Shown: positions 8,393 to 16,986 of the stretch, piece after piece | Position numbering within the stretch: position 1 is the stretch's first letter | How the letters are laid out: each line of letters begins with the position of its first letter | Origin: Massilia phosphatilytica | Lineage (GTDB): Bacteria; Pseudomonadota; Gammaproteobacteria; Burkholderiales; Burkholderiaceae_D | DNA: 64,000 bases | Assembly: GCF_002968015.1 (NCBI RefSeq) | Contig: NZ_PUIP01000009.1 | Span: 1 to 64,000, forward strand | Direction: 5' to 3' | Program-made: the position numbers and the translations under genes | The notes under the pieces: model-generated | The model's input: the letters and a program-made list of their open reading frames with translations, nothing else | Database searches by the model: none | What the model was told of the DNA's origin: nothing

Positions 8393-9541
8393 TCACAACT
8401 TGTGGCTGCGATCGGCGCGCTCGATGGCGGGTTCAGGCGCGACGCCGCTGCCGACGATGAGCACCTTGAACAATTCCCCCATTTCGGCCGGCGACACGAG
8501 CTTTTGCACGGCCTTCGACTGCGGCAGGTAGCGCAGCGCATCCTCCGGATCCGTCTTCAGCAACAATTCGCCGATGCCGGCCGCCAACAGGAATGCCGCC
8601 TGGCTCATGTAGCCGAGCACGTCCAGCCCGGCGCCATGGGCCGCCAGCGCCATCGCAGTGAAATCGACGTGCGCCGTGATGTCCTGCAGGCCCGGCAAAT
8701 AAAACGGGTCGGGGTGCGCATGGTGGCGGTAATGACACATCAGCGTGCCGCTCGTGCGCTCGTCGAAATAATATTCGTGGGCCGGGAAACCATAATCGAT
8801 CAGGATCGCGGCGCCCTTCCCCTTCTCGAACATCTGCGCCAGCGAGCGCATGAAGCCGCAGGCGATGGGGTGGATCTCGGTGAGATAACCGTCCTGCAAG
8901 GTGTCGGCATCCGGAATCTGGCGGGCGATCTGGTCGAGCAGCGCCGCGTCGGGCTCTGCCGGGGCGAAGGCGAACCGGCCCTCGTCGACCGTCACCATCT
9001 GCCGGTGCCAGCGCCCGCCGTCGCGGACAACGAGCTCGACCGGCATCGCATCCAGCACCTCGTTGGCGAGCACGACACCGCGGAACGCCACCGGAAAATC
9101 GTGTACCCAGCGCACCTGCGGGAAATCCTTCAGCGCTTCCTGCTGGCGCGCGCGCAATTCGCCCGACAGCTCGATGATCGTATAACTGTCGACGCGCGCG
9201 CCCAGTTCGTTCAGCGTCGTCAGGACGTCATGTGCCAGTTTGCCCGTGCCGGCGCCGAATTCGATGATGTTGGGCCCACTTTGGGCCATAATAGCGGCGG
9301 CCGCGCGCGCCAGCGTGGCACCGAACAGCGGGCTGATCTCGGGCGACGTGGTGAAATCGCCGTCACGGCCCAGCTTCGCCGCACCGCCGCTGTAATAGCC
9401 GAGATTCGGCGCGTACAACGCCAGTTCCATGAAACGCGAAAACGGGATGGCGCCGCCCTGGTCGGCGATCTCGGCAGCGATCATGCGCTGCAGGGCTTGG
9501 GACGCGGCCAGCGCGTCGCTGGAGGGAAGAGGTAAGGACAT
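8393..9541 (-). CDS. MidA/NDUFAF7-family SAM-dependent methyltransferase (COG1565)
   Basis: 382 residues. The features match the family that methylates an arginine of complex I in mitochondria: an N-terminal region IPFSRFMELALYAPNLGYYSGG, the SAM-binding IIEFGAGTGKLAHDVL, then VLANEVLDAMPVELV and ILIDYGFPAHEYY. The bacterial substrate is not known from sequence. The ATG at 9541 gives MSLPLPSSDALAASQALQ, and the protein aligns in style with the family from that point. The reading frame stays open far upstream into the divergent reductase gene, but that extension is antisense coding. It is divergent from folM with 54 bases between the starts. Confidence 0.9.
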   Translation of the reverse strand: MSLPLPSSDALAASQALQRMIAAEIADQGGAIPFSRFMELALYAPNLGYYSGGAAKLGRDGDFTTSPEISPLFGATLARAAAAIMAQSGPNIIEFGAGTGKLAHDVLTTLNELGARVDSYTIIELSGELRARQQEALKDFPQVRWVHDFPVAFRGVVLANEVLDAMPVELVVRDGGRWHRQMVTVDEGRFAFAPAEPDAALLDQIARQIPDADTLQDGYLTEIHPIACGFMRSLAQMFEKGKGAAILIDYGFPAHEYYFDERTSGTLMCHYRHHAHPDPFYLPGLQDITAHVDFTAMALAAHGAGLDVLGYMSQAAFLLAAGIGELLLKTDPEDALRYLPQSKAVQKLVSPAEMGELFKVLIVGSGVAPEPAIERADRSHKL

Positions 9542-9595
9542 CCGGCCATTGTAGCGAGAATCGGCAGCGACCCACAAACGGCGCCAGACATCACA

Positions 9596-10405
9596 ATGAC
9601 ACAGACAGATTTGAACGCTCAACCCACCGCCGACCGCCCGCACGCGGGTCGCGCGCGCGTGGCGCTCGTCACCGGCGCCGGCCGCCGCATCGGACGCGCC
9701 ATCGCGCTCGGCATGGCCGAGGCCGGCTGGGACGTCGCCGTGCACTACCGCCAGTCCGCGCCGGATGCGGACGAGGTCGTGGCCGCCATCCGCGCGCTGG
9801 GCCGGCGCGCCGTCGCGCTGCATGCCGACCTCGCCGACGAGACCGCCGTGCGCGCCCTGCCCCGCCAGGCCGCACACCTGCTGGGCGGGCTGGATTGCAT
9901 TGTCAACAACGCGTCGTTGTTCGAATACGACAAGCCGGACGCGTTTTCGCCAGCGCTGCTGGCCACCCACATGCAGTGCAACGTGGCCGCGCCGCTGGTG
10001 CTCGCGCAGGAATTGCACGCGCTGGTGCCGGACGGGGGCCAGGCCGTCGTGATCAACTTGCTCGACCAGAAACTGTACAATCTCAACCCGGATTTTTTGT
10101 CGTACACGTTGTCGAAAGCGGCATTGCAGACGGCCACCACGATGCTGGCCCAGGCGCTGGCACCGAAGCTGCGCATCGTCGGTGTCGCGCCCGGCATCAC
10201 GCTCGTCTCGGGCGACCAGAGCGCGGACGGCTTCGAGCGCGCGCACCAGGTCACGCCGCTGGGACGCTCGTCCACGCCGCAGGACATTGTCGACGCCGTG
10301 TGCTACGCGGCGGGCGCGAAGGCGCTGACCGGCACGACCCTGCTCGTCGATGGTGGCCAGCACCTGATGCCGCTGGCGCGCGACGTGATGTTTTTGACTG
10401 AATAA
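9596..10405 (+). CDS. folM: Short-chain dehydrogenase, probable dihydromonapterin/dihydrofolate reductase
   Basis: A 269-residue classical SDR. The cofactor loop is VTGAGRRIGRAIA; an Arg pair in this place (TGxxRRIG) is typical of pteridine reductases and favours NADPH. VNNAS and the catalytic YTLSK (Tyr-x3-Lys) are present. The gene stands 29 bases before a dihydroneopterin aldolase, which supports reduction of a pterin such as dihydromonapterin. FolM is the best named match; a general pteridine reductase is the alternative. The C-terminal VDGGQHL is standard for the fold. Confidence 0.8.
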   Translation: MTQTDLNAQPTADRPHAGRARVALVTGAGRRIGRAIALGMAEAGWDVAVHYRQSAPDADEVVAAIRALGRRAVALHADLADETAVRALPRQAAHLLGGLDCIVNNASLFEYDKPDAFSPALLATHMQCNVAAPLVLAQELHALVPDGGQAVVINLLDQKLYNLNPDFLSYTLSKAALQTATTMLAQALAPKLRIVGVAPGITLVSGDQSADGFERAHQVTPLGRSSTPQDIVDAVCYAAGAKALTGTTLLVDGGQHLMPLARDVMFLTE

Positions 10406-10434
10406 GTCCCACCCCTATATTTCGAAGGTTTCCT

Positions 10435-10833
10435 ATGTTGTCCGCCCTGTTCTACCCGCAGCTGCGCGATTGCCGCAGGCTGTTCCTGCGCAATTACGAA
10501 GTCATGATCAACATCGGTGTCCATGAGTTCGAAAAGAAGGGCGAGCAACGCGTCCTGATCAATGTCGACCTGTACATCCCGCTCGCCCTATCGACGCCGA
10601 AGGACGACCAGCTGCACGAAGTGGTCGACTACGACTTCATGCGCGAAACCATCGCCAGACGCATGGCGCAGGGCCACGTGCACCTGCAGGAAACGCTGTG
10701 CGACGACGTCGTGAAAGCGATGCTGGCGCACCCGAACGTGCGCGCGGCCCGCGTGTCGACGATGAAGCCCGACGTATATCCCGACTGCGAAGGCGTCGGC
10801 GTCGAAGTGTTCCAGATCAAGGATGAAGCATGA
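10435..10833 (+). CDS. folB: Dihydroneopterin aldolase
   Basis: 132 residues. It splits 7,8-dihydroneopterin into 6-hydroxymethyl-dihydropterin and glycolaldehyde in folate synthesis, acting as a ring-shaped multimer in the cytoplasm. Recognisable parts are [20 protein letters not shown] near residues 25-45, the [11 protein letters not shown] segment (active-site Tyr region) and a C-terminal GVGVEVFQI strand. An AAGG sequence lies nine bases before the ATG. The final codons overlap the ATG of ttcA (ATGA), so translation of the two is probably coupled. Confidence 0.9.
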   Translation: MLSALFYPQLRDCRRLFLRNYEVMINIGVHEFEKKGEQRVLINVDLYIPLALSTPKDDQLHEVVDYDFMRETIARRMAQGHVHLQETLCDDVVKAMLAHPNVRAARVSTMKPDVYPDCEGVGVEVFQIKDEA

Positions 10834-11759
10834 ATGAAGTGACCCTGGCGCGTCCGGCCGACGCGCTCGAATCCGTCGACAAGAAGGCGGAAAAGCAGGC
10901 CTACGAGAACAACAAGCTGCACAAGCGGCTGTGCCGCCTCGTCGGCCAGGCGATCGGCGATTTCAACATGATCGAGGACGGCGACAAGGTCATGGTCTGC
11001 CTGTCCGGCGGCAAGGACAGCTATGCGCTGCTGGACATCCTGATGACCCTGCGCGAGCGCGCGCCCATTCACTTCGACATCGTCGCCGTCAACCTCGACC
11101 AGAAGCAGCCGAACTTCCCGGCCGACGTGCTGCCGGCCTATCTGGAGAAACTGGGCATCCCGTTCCACATCGAGAACCAGGACACCTACAGCATCGTCAA
11201 GCGCCTGATCCCGGAAGGCAAGACGACCTGCTCGCTCTGCTCCAGGCTGCGGCGCGGCATCCTGTACCGCGTGGCCGACGAGCTCGGCTGCAACAAGATC
11301 GCCCTCGGCCACCATCGCGACGACATCCTCGAAACCTTTTTCCTGAACATGTTCTTCGGCGCGAAGATCAAGGGCATGCCGGCCAAGCTCGTATCGGACG
11401 ACGGCAAGCACATGGTGATCCGCCCGCTGGCCTATGTGAAGGAAGCGGATACGGAACGCTATGCCGAGGTAAAACAGTTCCCGATCATCCCGTGCGACCT
11501 GTGCGGCTCGCAGGAAAACCTGCAGAGAAAACAGATCAAGGCGATGCTGCGCGACTGGGAAAAGAAACATCCGGGCCGCGTGGAAAACATCTTCTCGTCG
11601 CTGTCGACCGTCGTGCCGTCACACCTGATGGACCGCGACATGTTCGGCTTCAAGGACCTGAAGGCGGACGGCGTGGCCAATCCGGCCGGCGACATCGCGT
11701 TCGACGAGGAACCTTGCTCGACACCGGCGACGGGGACCATTCCGCTGCAGCCGCTGTAA
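10830..11759 (+). CDS. ttcA: tRNA 2-thiocytidine(32) synthetase
   Basis: 309 residues. TtcA thiolates cytidine 32 of several tRNAs, using ATP, a 4Fe-4S cluster and a sulfur donor. The ATP-binding PP-loop is [15 protein letters not shown] (about 57-71). Two CxxC pairs, [10 protein letters not shown] and [11 protein letters not shown], supply cluster ligands. [19 protein letters not shown] is diagnostic of the family. The start overlaps the folB stop by four bases. The C-terminal tail of about 40 residues ([18 protein letters not shown]) looks unstructured. The function assignment is firm. Confidence 0.96.
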   Translation: MNEVTLARPADALESVDKKAEKQAYENNKLHKRLCRLVGQAIGDFNMIEDGDKVMVCLSGGKDSYALLDILMTLRERAPIHFDIVAVNLDQKQPNFPADVLPAYLEKLGIPFHIENQDTYSIVKRLIPEGKTTCSLCSRLRRGILYRVADELGCNKIALGHHRDDILETFFLNMFFGAKIKGMPAKLVSDDGKHMVIRPLAYVKEADTERYAEVKQFPIIPCDLCGSQENLQRKQIKAMLRDWEKKHPGRVENIFSSLSTVVPSHLMDRDMFGFKDLKADGVANPAGDIAFDEEPCSTPATGTIPLQPL

Positions 11760-11777
11760 GCCTTACTGTCGCTGTAC

Positions 11778-12218
11778 TTACTGCTTCTGTATCTTCGCGT
11801 GGATGTCGTTCACGGCCATCAGCCCGGCCGACGCGAAGAACTTGTGGTACTCGGCCACCATCTCGCCATTGATGATGACGGGATCGGTGGCGACATAGGT
11901 CTTCGCCACCTCGATGTCGGGCGTGGCGAAGACAAAGATGCCGCGTTTGCCCTCGACGCCGTCCAGCGGCCCGGCCATCACCAGCTTCTTCTCCGCCGCC
12001 AGCCGCCGCATGTTGGCGAAATGGCCTTCGAACATCTTCGTGCGCTCCGCGCCGTCCGGCACCCGCGTCGGGCCAGTCTTCAACATCACCAGCACATAGC
12101 TGCGCATGCCGTTCTCGTTCGCGCCAAGCGACTGGGCCAGCGCCGCGTCGTATTGCGCGGCCGCCGGGGCGAGCGCCGCCAGCAACGCGCATCCTGCCGC
12201 CATTCTACGTATCCACAT
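11778..12218 (-). CDS. Exported YciI-family protein
   Basis: 146 residues. Starting at the ATG at 12218 gives a signal peptide (MWIRRMAAGCALLAALAPAAAQ, probable cleavage after AAA-Q) and a GGGAG Shine-Dalgarno sequence just upstream. The mature part (MRSYVLVMLKTGPTRVP, HFANMRRLAAEKKLVMAGPLDG, GIFVFATPDIEVAKTYVATDP) has the YciI-like alpha-beta dimer pattern. The biochemical role of exported YciI proteins is not settled. It is convergent with ttcA, with only 18 bases between the stop codons and no clear terminator. Confidence 0.8.
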   Translation of the reverse strand: MWIRRMAAGCALLAALAPAAAQYDAALAQSLGANENGMRSYVLVMLKTGPTRVPDGAERTKMFEGHFANMRRLAAEKKLVMAGPLDGVEGKRGIFVFATPDIEVAKTYVATDPVIINGEMVAEYHKFFASAGLMAVNDIHAKIQKQ

Positions 12219-12358
12219 CCCATGCTCCCAGGTCGATGACGACATCGGCCAGACTAGCATGAGCGGAGCAGAAACAGAACGTCTACGCACACTGCACGGC
12301 TACGCCGCCGACGCCGCCGGCCTGCGCCTCGCGCCGGCCGCTGCAACGCTGCTGAACG

Positions 12359-13264
12359 TCACCCGGCAACATCCGTTCCGGCCGGGCTCACGCCATCCTG
12401 CAGCCTGCGGGCCGGGTCGAGCTGGCGCAGCGCGCGGGCGTTGATGCGGTCGCGCTCGGGATCGCGCAGCCAGCCCCACTTGTCGAAGTAGCGCCAGGCC
12501 GACACGCACCGCCACCAGAGCGAGGCCACCCGCCTGCGCCGGCCGCGCGCGCTTGCCCCGGCAGAATCGCGCACAGGATGGCGCACAACGGCCACATGCG
12601 GCACGAACACGGTGCGTGCGATGCGTGCGGTGCGGCGTGCCAGGTCGACGGTGTCGAAACGCTGCAGGAAGCGCTCGTCGAACATGCCGACGCGCAGCAC
12701 AGTCTCGACCCGCATCAGCAGGCAGCAGGCCGGCGGCACCGGGACCTCCATCACCCGGCTGTAGCCGCCCGCGTGCAACTGGTAGCGCGCCAGCCTGCCG
12801 CTGGACCGGCGCAGCAGCGGAAAGCAGCGTCCCAGCAGCAGTTCCAGCGGCCCCGGCAGCAGGCTGCACAGCGGCCGCAGGCGCCCGTCACCACCCTGCA
12901 CGCGCGGCGCCAGCAGGCCCACGTCGGGATGCTGCTCCATGTAGGCGATCATCCGCGCCACCGCATCGAGCGGCAAACCGATATCGGGCGCCAGCAGCAG
13001 GTGATAGGCACTCCCCGCCGCGGCCGCCTCGCGCAGGATCCGGTTATGGGCGCGCGCCTGGCCGGGCCAGTCCGGTTGCGGGCAGTAGTGCGCACCGTAG
13101 CGTCCAGCCAGCGCGGCCAGCACTGGCATTCGCGCACCGTCGACCAGGTAGATCTGCAAGTGCGGACATGCTGTCGTGAGGCTGAGCAGCAGGTGCTCGA
13201 TCCGGTCCGGTGCCGCTGTCCCGCAGAGGATGCAGCAACTGGCCCGGACGGCCGGGGCGCCCAT
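12359..13264 (-). CDS. Family 2 glycosyltransferase
   Basis: 301 residues with a GT-A type Rossmann start (CCILCGTAAPDRIEHLLLSL), an IYLVDGARMPVLAALAGRYG segment and HLLLAPDIGLPLDAVARMI around residue 90. The latter occupies the place of the DxD-type metal site but has PDIG instead of a clear DxD. The layout resembles rhamnosyl/O-antigen-type GT2 proteins (PPACCLLMRVETVLRVGMFDE). The C-terminus is Arg-rich. Donor and acceptor cannot be read from sequence. GGAGG lies six bases before the ATG, inside the last codons of a possible 19-codon upstream ORF. No other glycan gene is adjacent. Confidence 0.8.
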   Translation of the reverse strand: MGAPAVRASCCILCGTAAPDRIEHLLLSLTTACPHLQIYLVDGARMPVLAALAGRYGAHYCPQPDWPGQARAHNRILREAAAAGSAYHLLLAPDIGLPLDAVARMIAYMEQHPDVGLLAPRVQGGDGRLRPLCSLLPGPLELLLGRCFPLLRRSSGRLARYQLHAGGYSRVMEVPVPPACCLLMRVETVLRVGMFDERFLQRFDTVDLARRTARIARTVFVPHVAVVRHPVRDSAGASARGRRRRVASLWWRCVSAWRYFDKWGWLRDPERDRINARALRQLDPARRLQDGVSPAGTDVAG

Positions 13265-13266
13265 GC

Positions 13267-13326
13267 TCAGCCTCCGCCGCGCGCCCGCGTTCGGCGGTTA
13301 GTTGCAAAACGGAAAATCTTGTCCAT
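13267..13326 (-). CDS. Possible 19-residue upstream ORF before the glycosyltransferase
   Basis: Reads MDKIFRFATNRRTRARGGG and stops with TGA two bases before the glycosyltransferase ATG. It has a near-perfect Shine-Dalgarno, GGAGGG, four bases before its ATG. Its own last codons (GGC GGA GGC) form the ribosome-binding site of the next gene, so translation could control initiation there. It could equally be a chance ORF; the strong ribosome site and the two-base junction are the only support. I do not recognise the peptide. Confidence 0.35.
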   Translation of the reverse strand: MDKIFRFATNRRTRARGGG

Positions 13327-13463
13327 GGCACCCTCCAGCAATCACAACACATGGATTCAGAGCGGCGCCGTGCGCGACGGTTGCAGCGGAATTGGCGGCG
13401 ATTGCGCAGGATCAGACTGCAAGCATCCGCCGCCGACAAATGGAAATGGAAGAGGTCAAAAGG

Positions 13464-15221
13464 TTATAGCGCCACATCGGTGCGCAACACCGGGTACAGG
13501 TTCAGCCGCTCATCCCAGGACGGGTGGCGGCGTGCGAAGAATTCCAGGCGCGCATGGGCGTTCTTCGCGAATGCCGGATCGGTCTCGACCTTGTGCCGGA
13601 ATTCGGCGGCCAGTGCCGGATCGCGCGCCATCTGTTCGCGCGCCACGTCCTCGGCCACGTATTCCTCCATGTATTCCTTGCGCTCGAAAGCGTTGTTGAA
13701 CTCGCCCCAGGCCAGCAGCGAATCGGGGGCCTGCGGTTCGAACAGGGCCATGACGAGGCGCGCCTTGGGCTGGGCGATCGGCACGAACAGCGCGCCCCTG
13801 GCGAGGTTGCGCGGCTCGGGTTTCCAGCTGCCTTCGATGTTCAGCCGCTGGTGCGATTCGAACGACGTCGGCACGAACGTGGCCTGGTCGGCACGGAACG
13901 TCTGGACCTGCGCGGAGGCGATCGCCTTGTCCACCTTGCGGAACACGATGCCGTGTTGCGTGAGCTTGGTCGCGACCATCTGCGCCCACGCGGCCGGCAC
14001 AACGTAGCCCGCGCCCGGCGCCTGCACCTGCAGGTCGGCCACGACCTCGTCGCGCAGCGGCACATGCCAGACCTGCGGCGTCGTTTCGTCGTAACGAGTC
14101 ATCAGCATGCCGGACACGTCGGACATCGTGCGCGTGTAGGCATAGCCCTGGAAGTCGACCATCGTCGTCTTGTCGGTGGTGCGGTACGTCAGCGCCACGG
14201 GCTGGCCGGCGATGCGCGTGGCGCGTGCATCGGCGGCGCGTGCCGCCTGCGTCCATTCCGTACCGTAGGCGGCCACCTGCTGCAGCACGGAGACGATGGC
14301 ATTGTGCGTGATGCGCACGCGGGTCGGGTAGTCCTTCCACGAATGCGTCTCGACGAGCAGGGCCATCCGGTTACGGAGCTGGAAATAGCCGGTCGAGAAG
14401 CGCGGGTCGGAGACGCTGTCGACGAAGCCCGAGGCCGGGTCGTCCGTCTCCTTGAACGACATGTAGTAGGACTGCGGCATCGAGCCCTGCTTGCCGATGT
14501 CGGCGATGACGTTCGTGCGCAGGGCCTGACCGACCTTGCGGAACTCCGGATCGCCCGAGTACACGGGTTCGACCTGGATGGAGACGTCGTGCTGGAACAT
14601 GGCGCCGTCCGTGACGTGCAGGTCGACATAGGTCAGCGGATCCCACGCGTTCACCAGGGCCAGCATGGCTTGCATCTCGGGCGCGTCGGCCTTCACGTAG
14701 TCGCGGTTCAGGTTGTAGTTCTGCGCCGTCGTGCGCCAGCCCATCTCGACGGGGCCCCGCTGGTTCGGGCGGTTCCATTTCGCAAAGCGCTCGTGGCCGT
14801 CGACGTTGAACACGGGGACGAACAACAGCACCTGCTTGTCGAGCACGCCCGTGGCCGTCTTGCCTTCGAGGATCTCGCGCAGCGCGAGGAAGCCCGCATC
14901 CTTGCCGTCGATCTCGCCGGCGTGGATGCCGCCCTGGATCAGCGTGACGGGCAGGCCCGCCTTGCGCACCGCCTCGGGCGTGAACACGCCGCGCGCATTG
15001 ACGGCCAGCGCCAGCATCGGCCGGCCTTCCGGCGTCGTGCCGAACTGGAAGCATTTCACCTGCTTCGGATACGCCTGCTGGAAGGCGCCGCACAGCTTGA
15101 CGACTTCATCGTAGCGGCCCGTGGCCTGGAAGCCGGAGCGCTCCGAGACGGTGACCAGGTCGGGGGCGGCATGCGCTAGGGGAGCAGCCAGCAGGGCCAA
15201 CACGAACGCAGTGCGGATCAT
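13464..15221 (-). CDS. Secreted M14-family zinc carboxypeptidase
   Basis: 585 residues with a signal peptide (MIRTAFVLALLAAPLAHA). The catalytic domain has the zinc motif HAGE in GGIHAGEIDGKD (about residue 97), the third zinc His in YVDLHVTDG, the substrate-carboxylate region NYNLNRDYVKAD and the catalytic Glu in LLVETHSW. Binding to periplasm or medium is expected. The family removes C-terminal amino acids, or sometimes acts on peptidoglycan peptides or amides; which one applies is not visible. The C-terminal about 250 residues form an extra beta-rich domain. It is followed on the same strand by the small ORF and glycosyltransferase, 137 bases away. Confidence 0.87.
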   Translation of the reverse strand: MIRTAFVLALLAAPLAHAAPDLVTVSERSGFQATGRYDEVVKLCGAFQQAYPKQVKCFQFGTTPEGRPMLALAVNARGVFTPEAVRKAGLPVTLIQGGIHAGEIDGKDAGFLALREILEGKTATGVLDKQVLLFVPVFNVDGHERFAKWNRPNQRGPVEMGWRTTAQNYNLNRDYVKADAPEMQAMLALVNAWDPLTYVDLHVTDGAMFQHDVSIQVEPVYSGDPEFRKVGQALRTNVIADIGKQGSMPQSYYMSFKETDDPASGFVDSVSDPRFSTGYFQLRNRMALLVETHSWKDYPTRVRITHNAIVSVLQQVAAYGTEWTQAARAADARATRIAGQPVALTYRTTDKTTMVDFQGYAYTRTMSDVSGMLMTRYDETTPQVWHVPLRDEVVADLQVQAPGAGYVVPAAWAQMVATKLTQHGIVFRKVDKAIASAQVQTFRADQATFVPTSFESHQRLNIEGSWKPEPRNLARGALFVPIAQPKARLVMALFEPQAPDSLLAWGEFNNAFERKEYMEEYVAEDVAREQMARDPALAAEFRHKVETDPAFAKNAHARLEFFARRHPSWDERLNLYPVLRTDVAL

Positions 15222-15282
15222 CGATAAAACTCCGGCAAGATTGAAGAAGATTCAAGCCGGAAATTATAGATCGGTAATCCGG

Positions 15283-16866
15283 TCAGCGCGTCCTGGGCGG
15301 ATAAATCGCGATCTCCTTCAGTTGCGGCCGCGCCAGATGCATGGGCACGCCACGCGCCCGCGCCGTCGTCGATGCCGGGCAGGCATTGGTCGCGCGGTAC
15401 GACAGCGCCGCGGCCAGCATGCCCTCGGCCGGATCGCCCAGCGCGTGCGCCATGTCGTCGGACACGGCGCAGGTGGGCGCGAAGCCGTCCGCGAAATCGC
15501 CGAAGCCCTTCGCGTTCGCGCCCTGGAACTGGATCGTGAAATAGGTCGTGCCGCAGTTGTCCATCGGCCTGAAACCGTAGGGCTTGCCGCAGGTCGTGCC
15601 GCCGATGAGGTCGACCTCGACGTCGACGCCGCGCAGGCCGTTGATGACCGCTTCGCTGGCCGAGCACGTGTCGGACGTCGTCAGCACCGTCACGCGCTTC
15701 AGGCCCAGGTAGGGCAGCGCCAGGTTGCGCGGCGCGGAAAAACCGTAGGCCGTGCTGCGGAACAGGATCGGGGCGTCGGGCGCCGTCTTGTCGTTGTAGA
15801 TCGCGCGCTCGAACGTCTTGCCGGACGTGTTCGGTCCCGCGATCATGTACGCGAGTTCGCTGGCGATGTACAGCAGGCCGCCGCCGTTGTAGCGCATGTC
15901 GAGCACGAGGTCCGTCACGCCCTGGCTCTTCAGGGTCGTGAATGCGTTGACGAGCTGCAGTTCGGAGACGGCATTGTGGTCCTCGAAGCTCAGGTAGCCC
16001 ACCTTGCCGGTCGGCGTGTCGATCGTTTTCACGTTCTTGACGGGCGTCGTGGTGACGACGGCGGACGTCAGCGCGACGTCCATCGTGTTGTCGCCGCGGC
16101 GGATCGTGAGCGTGTGGCGCTCACCCGCCGTGTCCGGTGACAGGCCGTCGTTCAGCAGCTTGACCTGCGCCTTGTCGGAGGTATTGATGAAGTCGATGCC
16201 GTCGACGGCCGTCAGCAGGTCGCCCCGCTGGATGCCCGCGGCAGCGGCGGGCGAACCCGGCTCGACGATCGCGGCGATCCAGGTGCGCGGTGCCGTCGCC
16301 GAATTCACGGACCACGTCAGGCCATAGCCCGTGTCCTGGCTCGCATTGGTGAGCGCATCCCATTCCGCCGTCGTGTACGTGAAATGGAAACGGTCCTTGG
16401 CCTTGCCCGACGCGGTCAGTGCTGGCGTCTTCAGCGCGGCGAAATAGTCGAGCGTATTCGTGTAGTCCGCCATGCGGACCGTGGCCGGGATTTCGTTGTA
16501 CCAGAGATAAGTCGCGTCGCTCCAGCCGCGCAGGAATTTCATCTCATCCTGCAGCGTGCCCTGGCGGTCGGGGAACGCAAAACCCTCGGCGTCGACGCCC
16601 GTGCGCGGCGCGGCGCACAGGTTTTGGTAACTGATGTAGTCGGACGGGATCGGGTCCGGCGTCACGACCGGCGGCGTGGGCGTCGTGATCGGTGGCGTGG
16701 GCGTGGCCGTCCCGGTGCCGGGATCGCTGGCGACGGGCGTCGATGCGCCGATGTTTGGATTCCCGCCGCCACCGCCACAGCCGGACAGCGTGACGAGCGT
16801 CGCGAAAGCGCAGGCGAACAGGCGGGAAAAACCGGTAGATGAAGCGGAGGCGGAAAGCGATTTCAT
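15283..16866 (-). CDS. S41-family C-terminal-processing peptidase, lipoprotein
   Basis: 527 residues. The start at 16866 gives a lipoprotein signal with lipobox VTLSGC, followed by a Gly run and a Thr/Pro-rich linker. A PDZ-like domain (AIVEPGSPAAAAGIQRGDLL) comes before the S41 core. The core has LVLDMRYNGGG, the catalytic Ser in TCSASEAVI and the Lys in GGTTCGKPYGF. These proteases clip C-termini of periplasmic proteins. An upstream in-frame ATG at 16908 would put 14 residues before the signal and is unlikely. The M14 peptidase gene begins 61 bases after its stop on the same strand, so the pair may be co-expressed. Confidence 0.88.
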   Translation of the reverse strand: MKSLSASASSTGFSRLFACAFATLVTLSGCGGGGGNPNIGASTPVASDPGTGTATPTPPITTPTPPVVTPDPIPSDYISYQNLCAAPRTGVDAEGFAFPDRQGTLQDEMKFLRGWSDATYLWYNEIPATVRMADYTNTLDYFAALKTPALTASGKAKDRFHFTYTTAEWDALTNASQDTGYGLTWSVNSATAPRTWIAAIVEPGSPAAAAGIQRGDLLTAVDGIDFINTSDKAQVKLLNDGLSPDTAGERHTLTIRRGDNTMDVALTSAVVTTTPVKNVKTIDTPTGKVGYLSFEDHNAVSELQLVNAFTTLKSQGVTDLVLDMRYNGGGLLYIASELAYMIAGPNTSGKTFERAIYNDKTAPDAPILFRSTAYGFSAPRNLALPYLGLKRVTVLTTSDTCSASEAVINGLRGVDVEVDLIGGTTCGKPYGFRPMDNCGTTYFTIQFQGANAKGFGDFADGFAPTCAVSDDMAHALGDPAEGMLAAALSYRATNACPASTTARARGVPMHLARPQLKEIAIYPPRTR

Positions 16867-16934
16867 GCGTCCGATTATAGACCCGGCCGCTTCGCAAAAT
16901 GCATCCAACTGTAACAGTGTGCTGGACGTGACAA

Positions 16935-16967
16935 CGCCGCCTGCCGAAGGTCAATCGGCAGGCGGCG
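16935..16967 (-). terminator. Stem-loop after the indolepyruvate oxidoreductase gene
   Basis: A perfect 13-base-pair stem (CGCCGCCTGCCGA with its complement) closes a seven-base loop, 20 bases beyond the oxidoreductase stop on the minus strand. The following bases are TTGTC, a weak U-tract, so termination may be partial. Confidence 0.6.
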
Positions 16968-16986
16968 TCGGGTCAGGCATGCCGCA

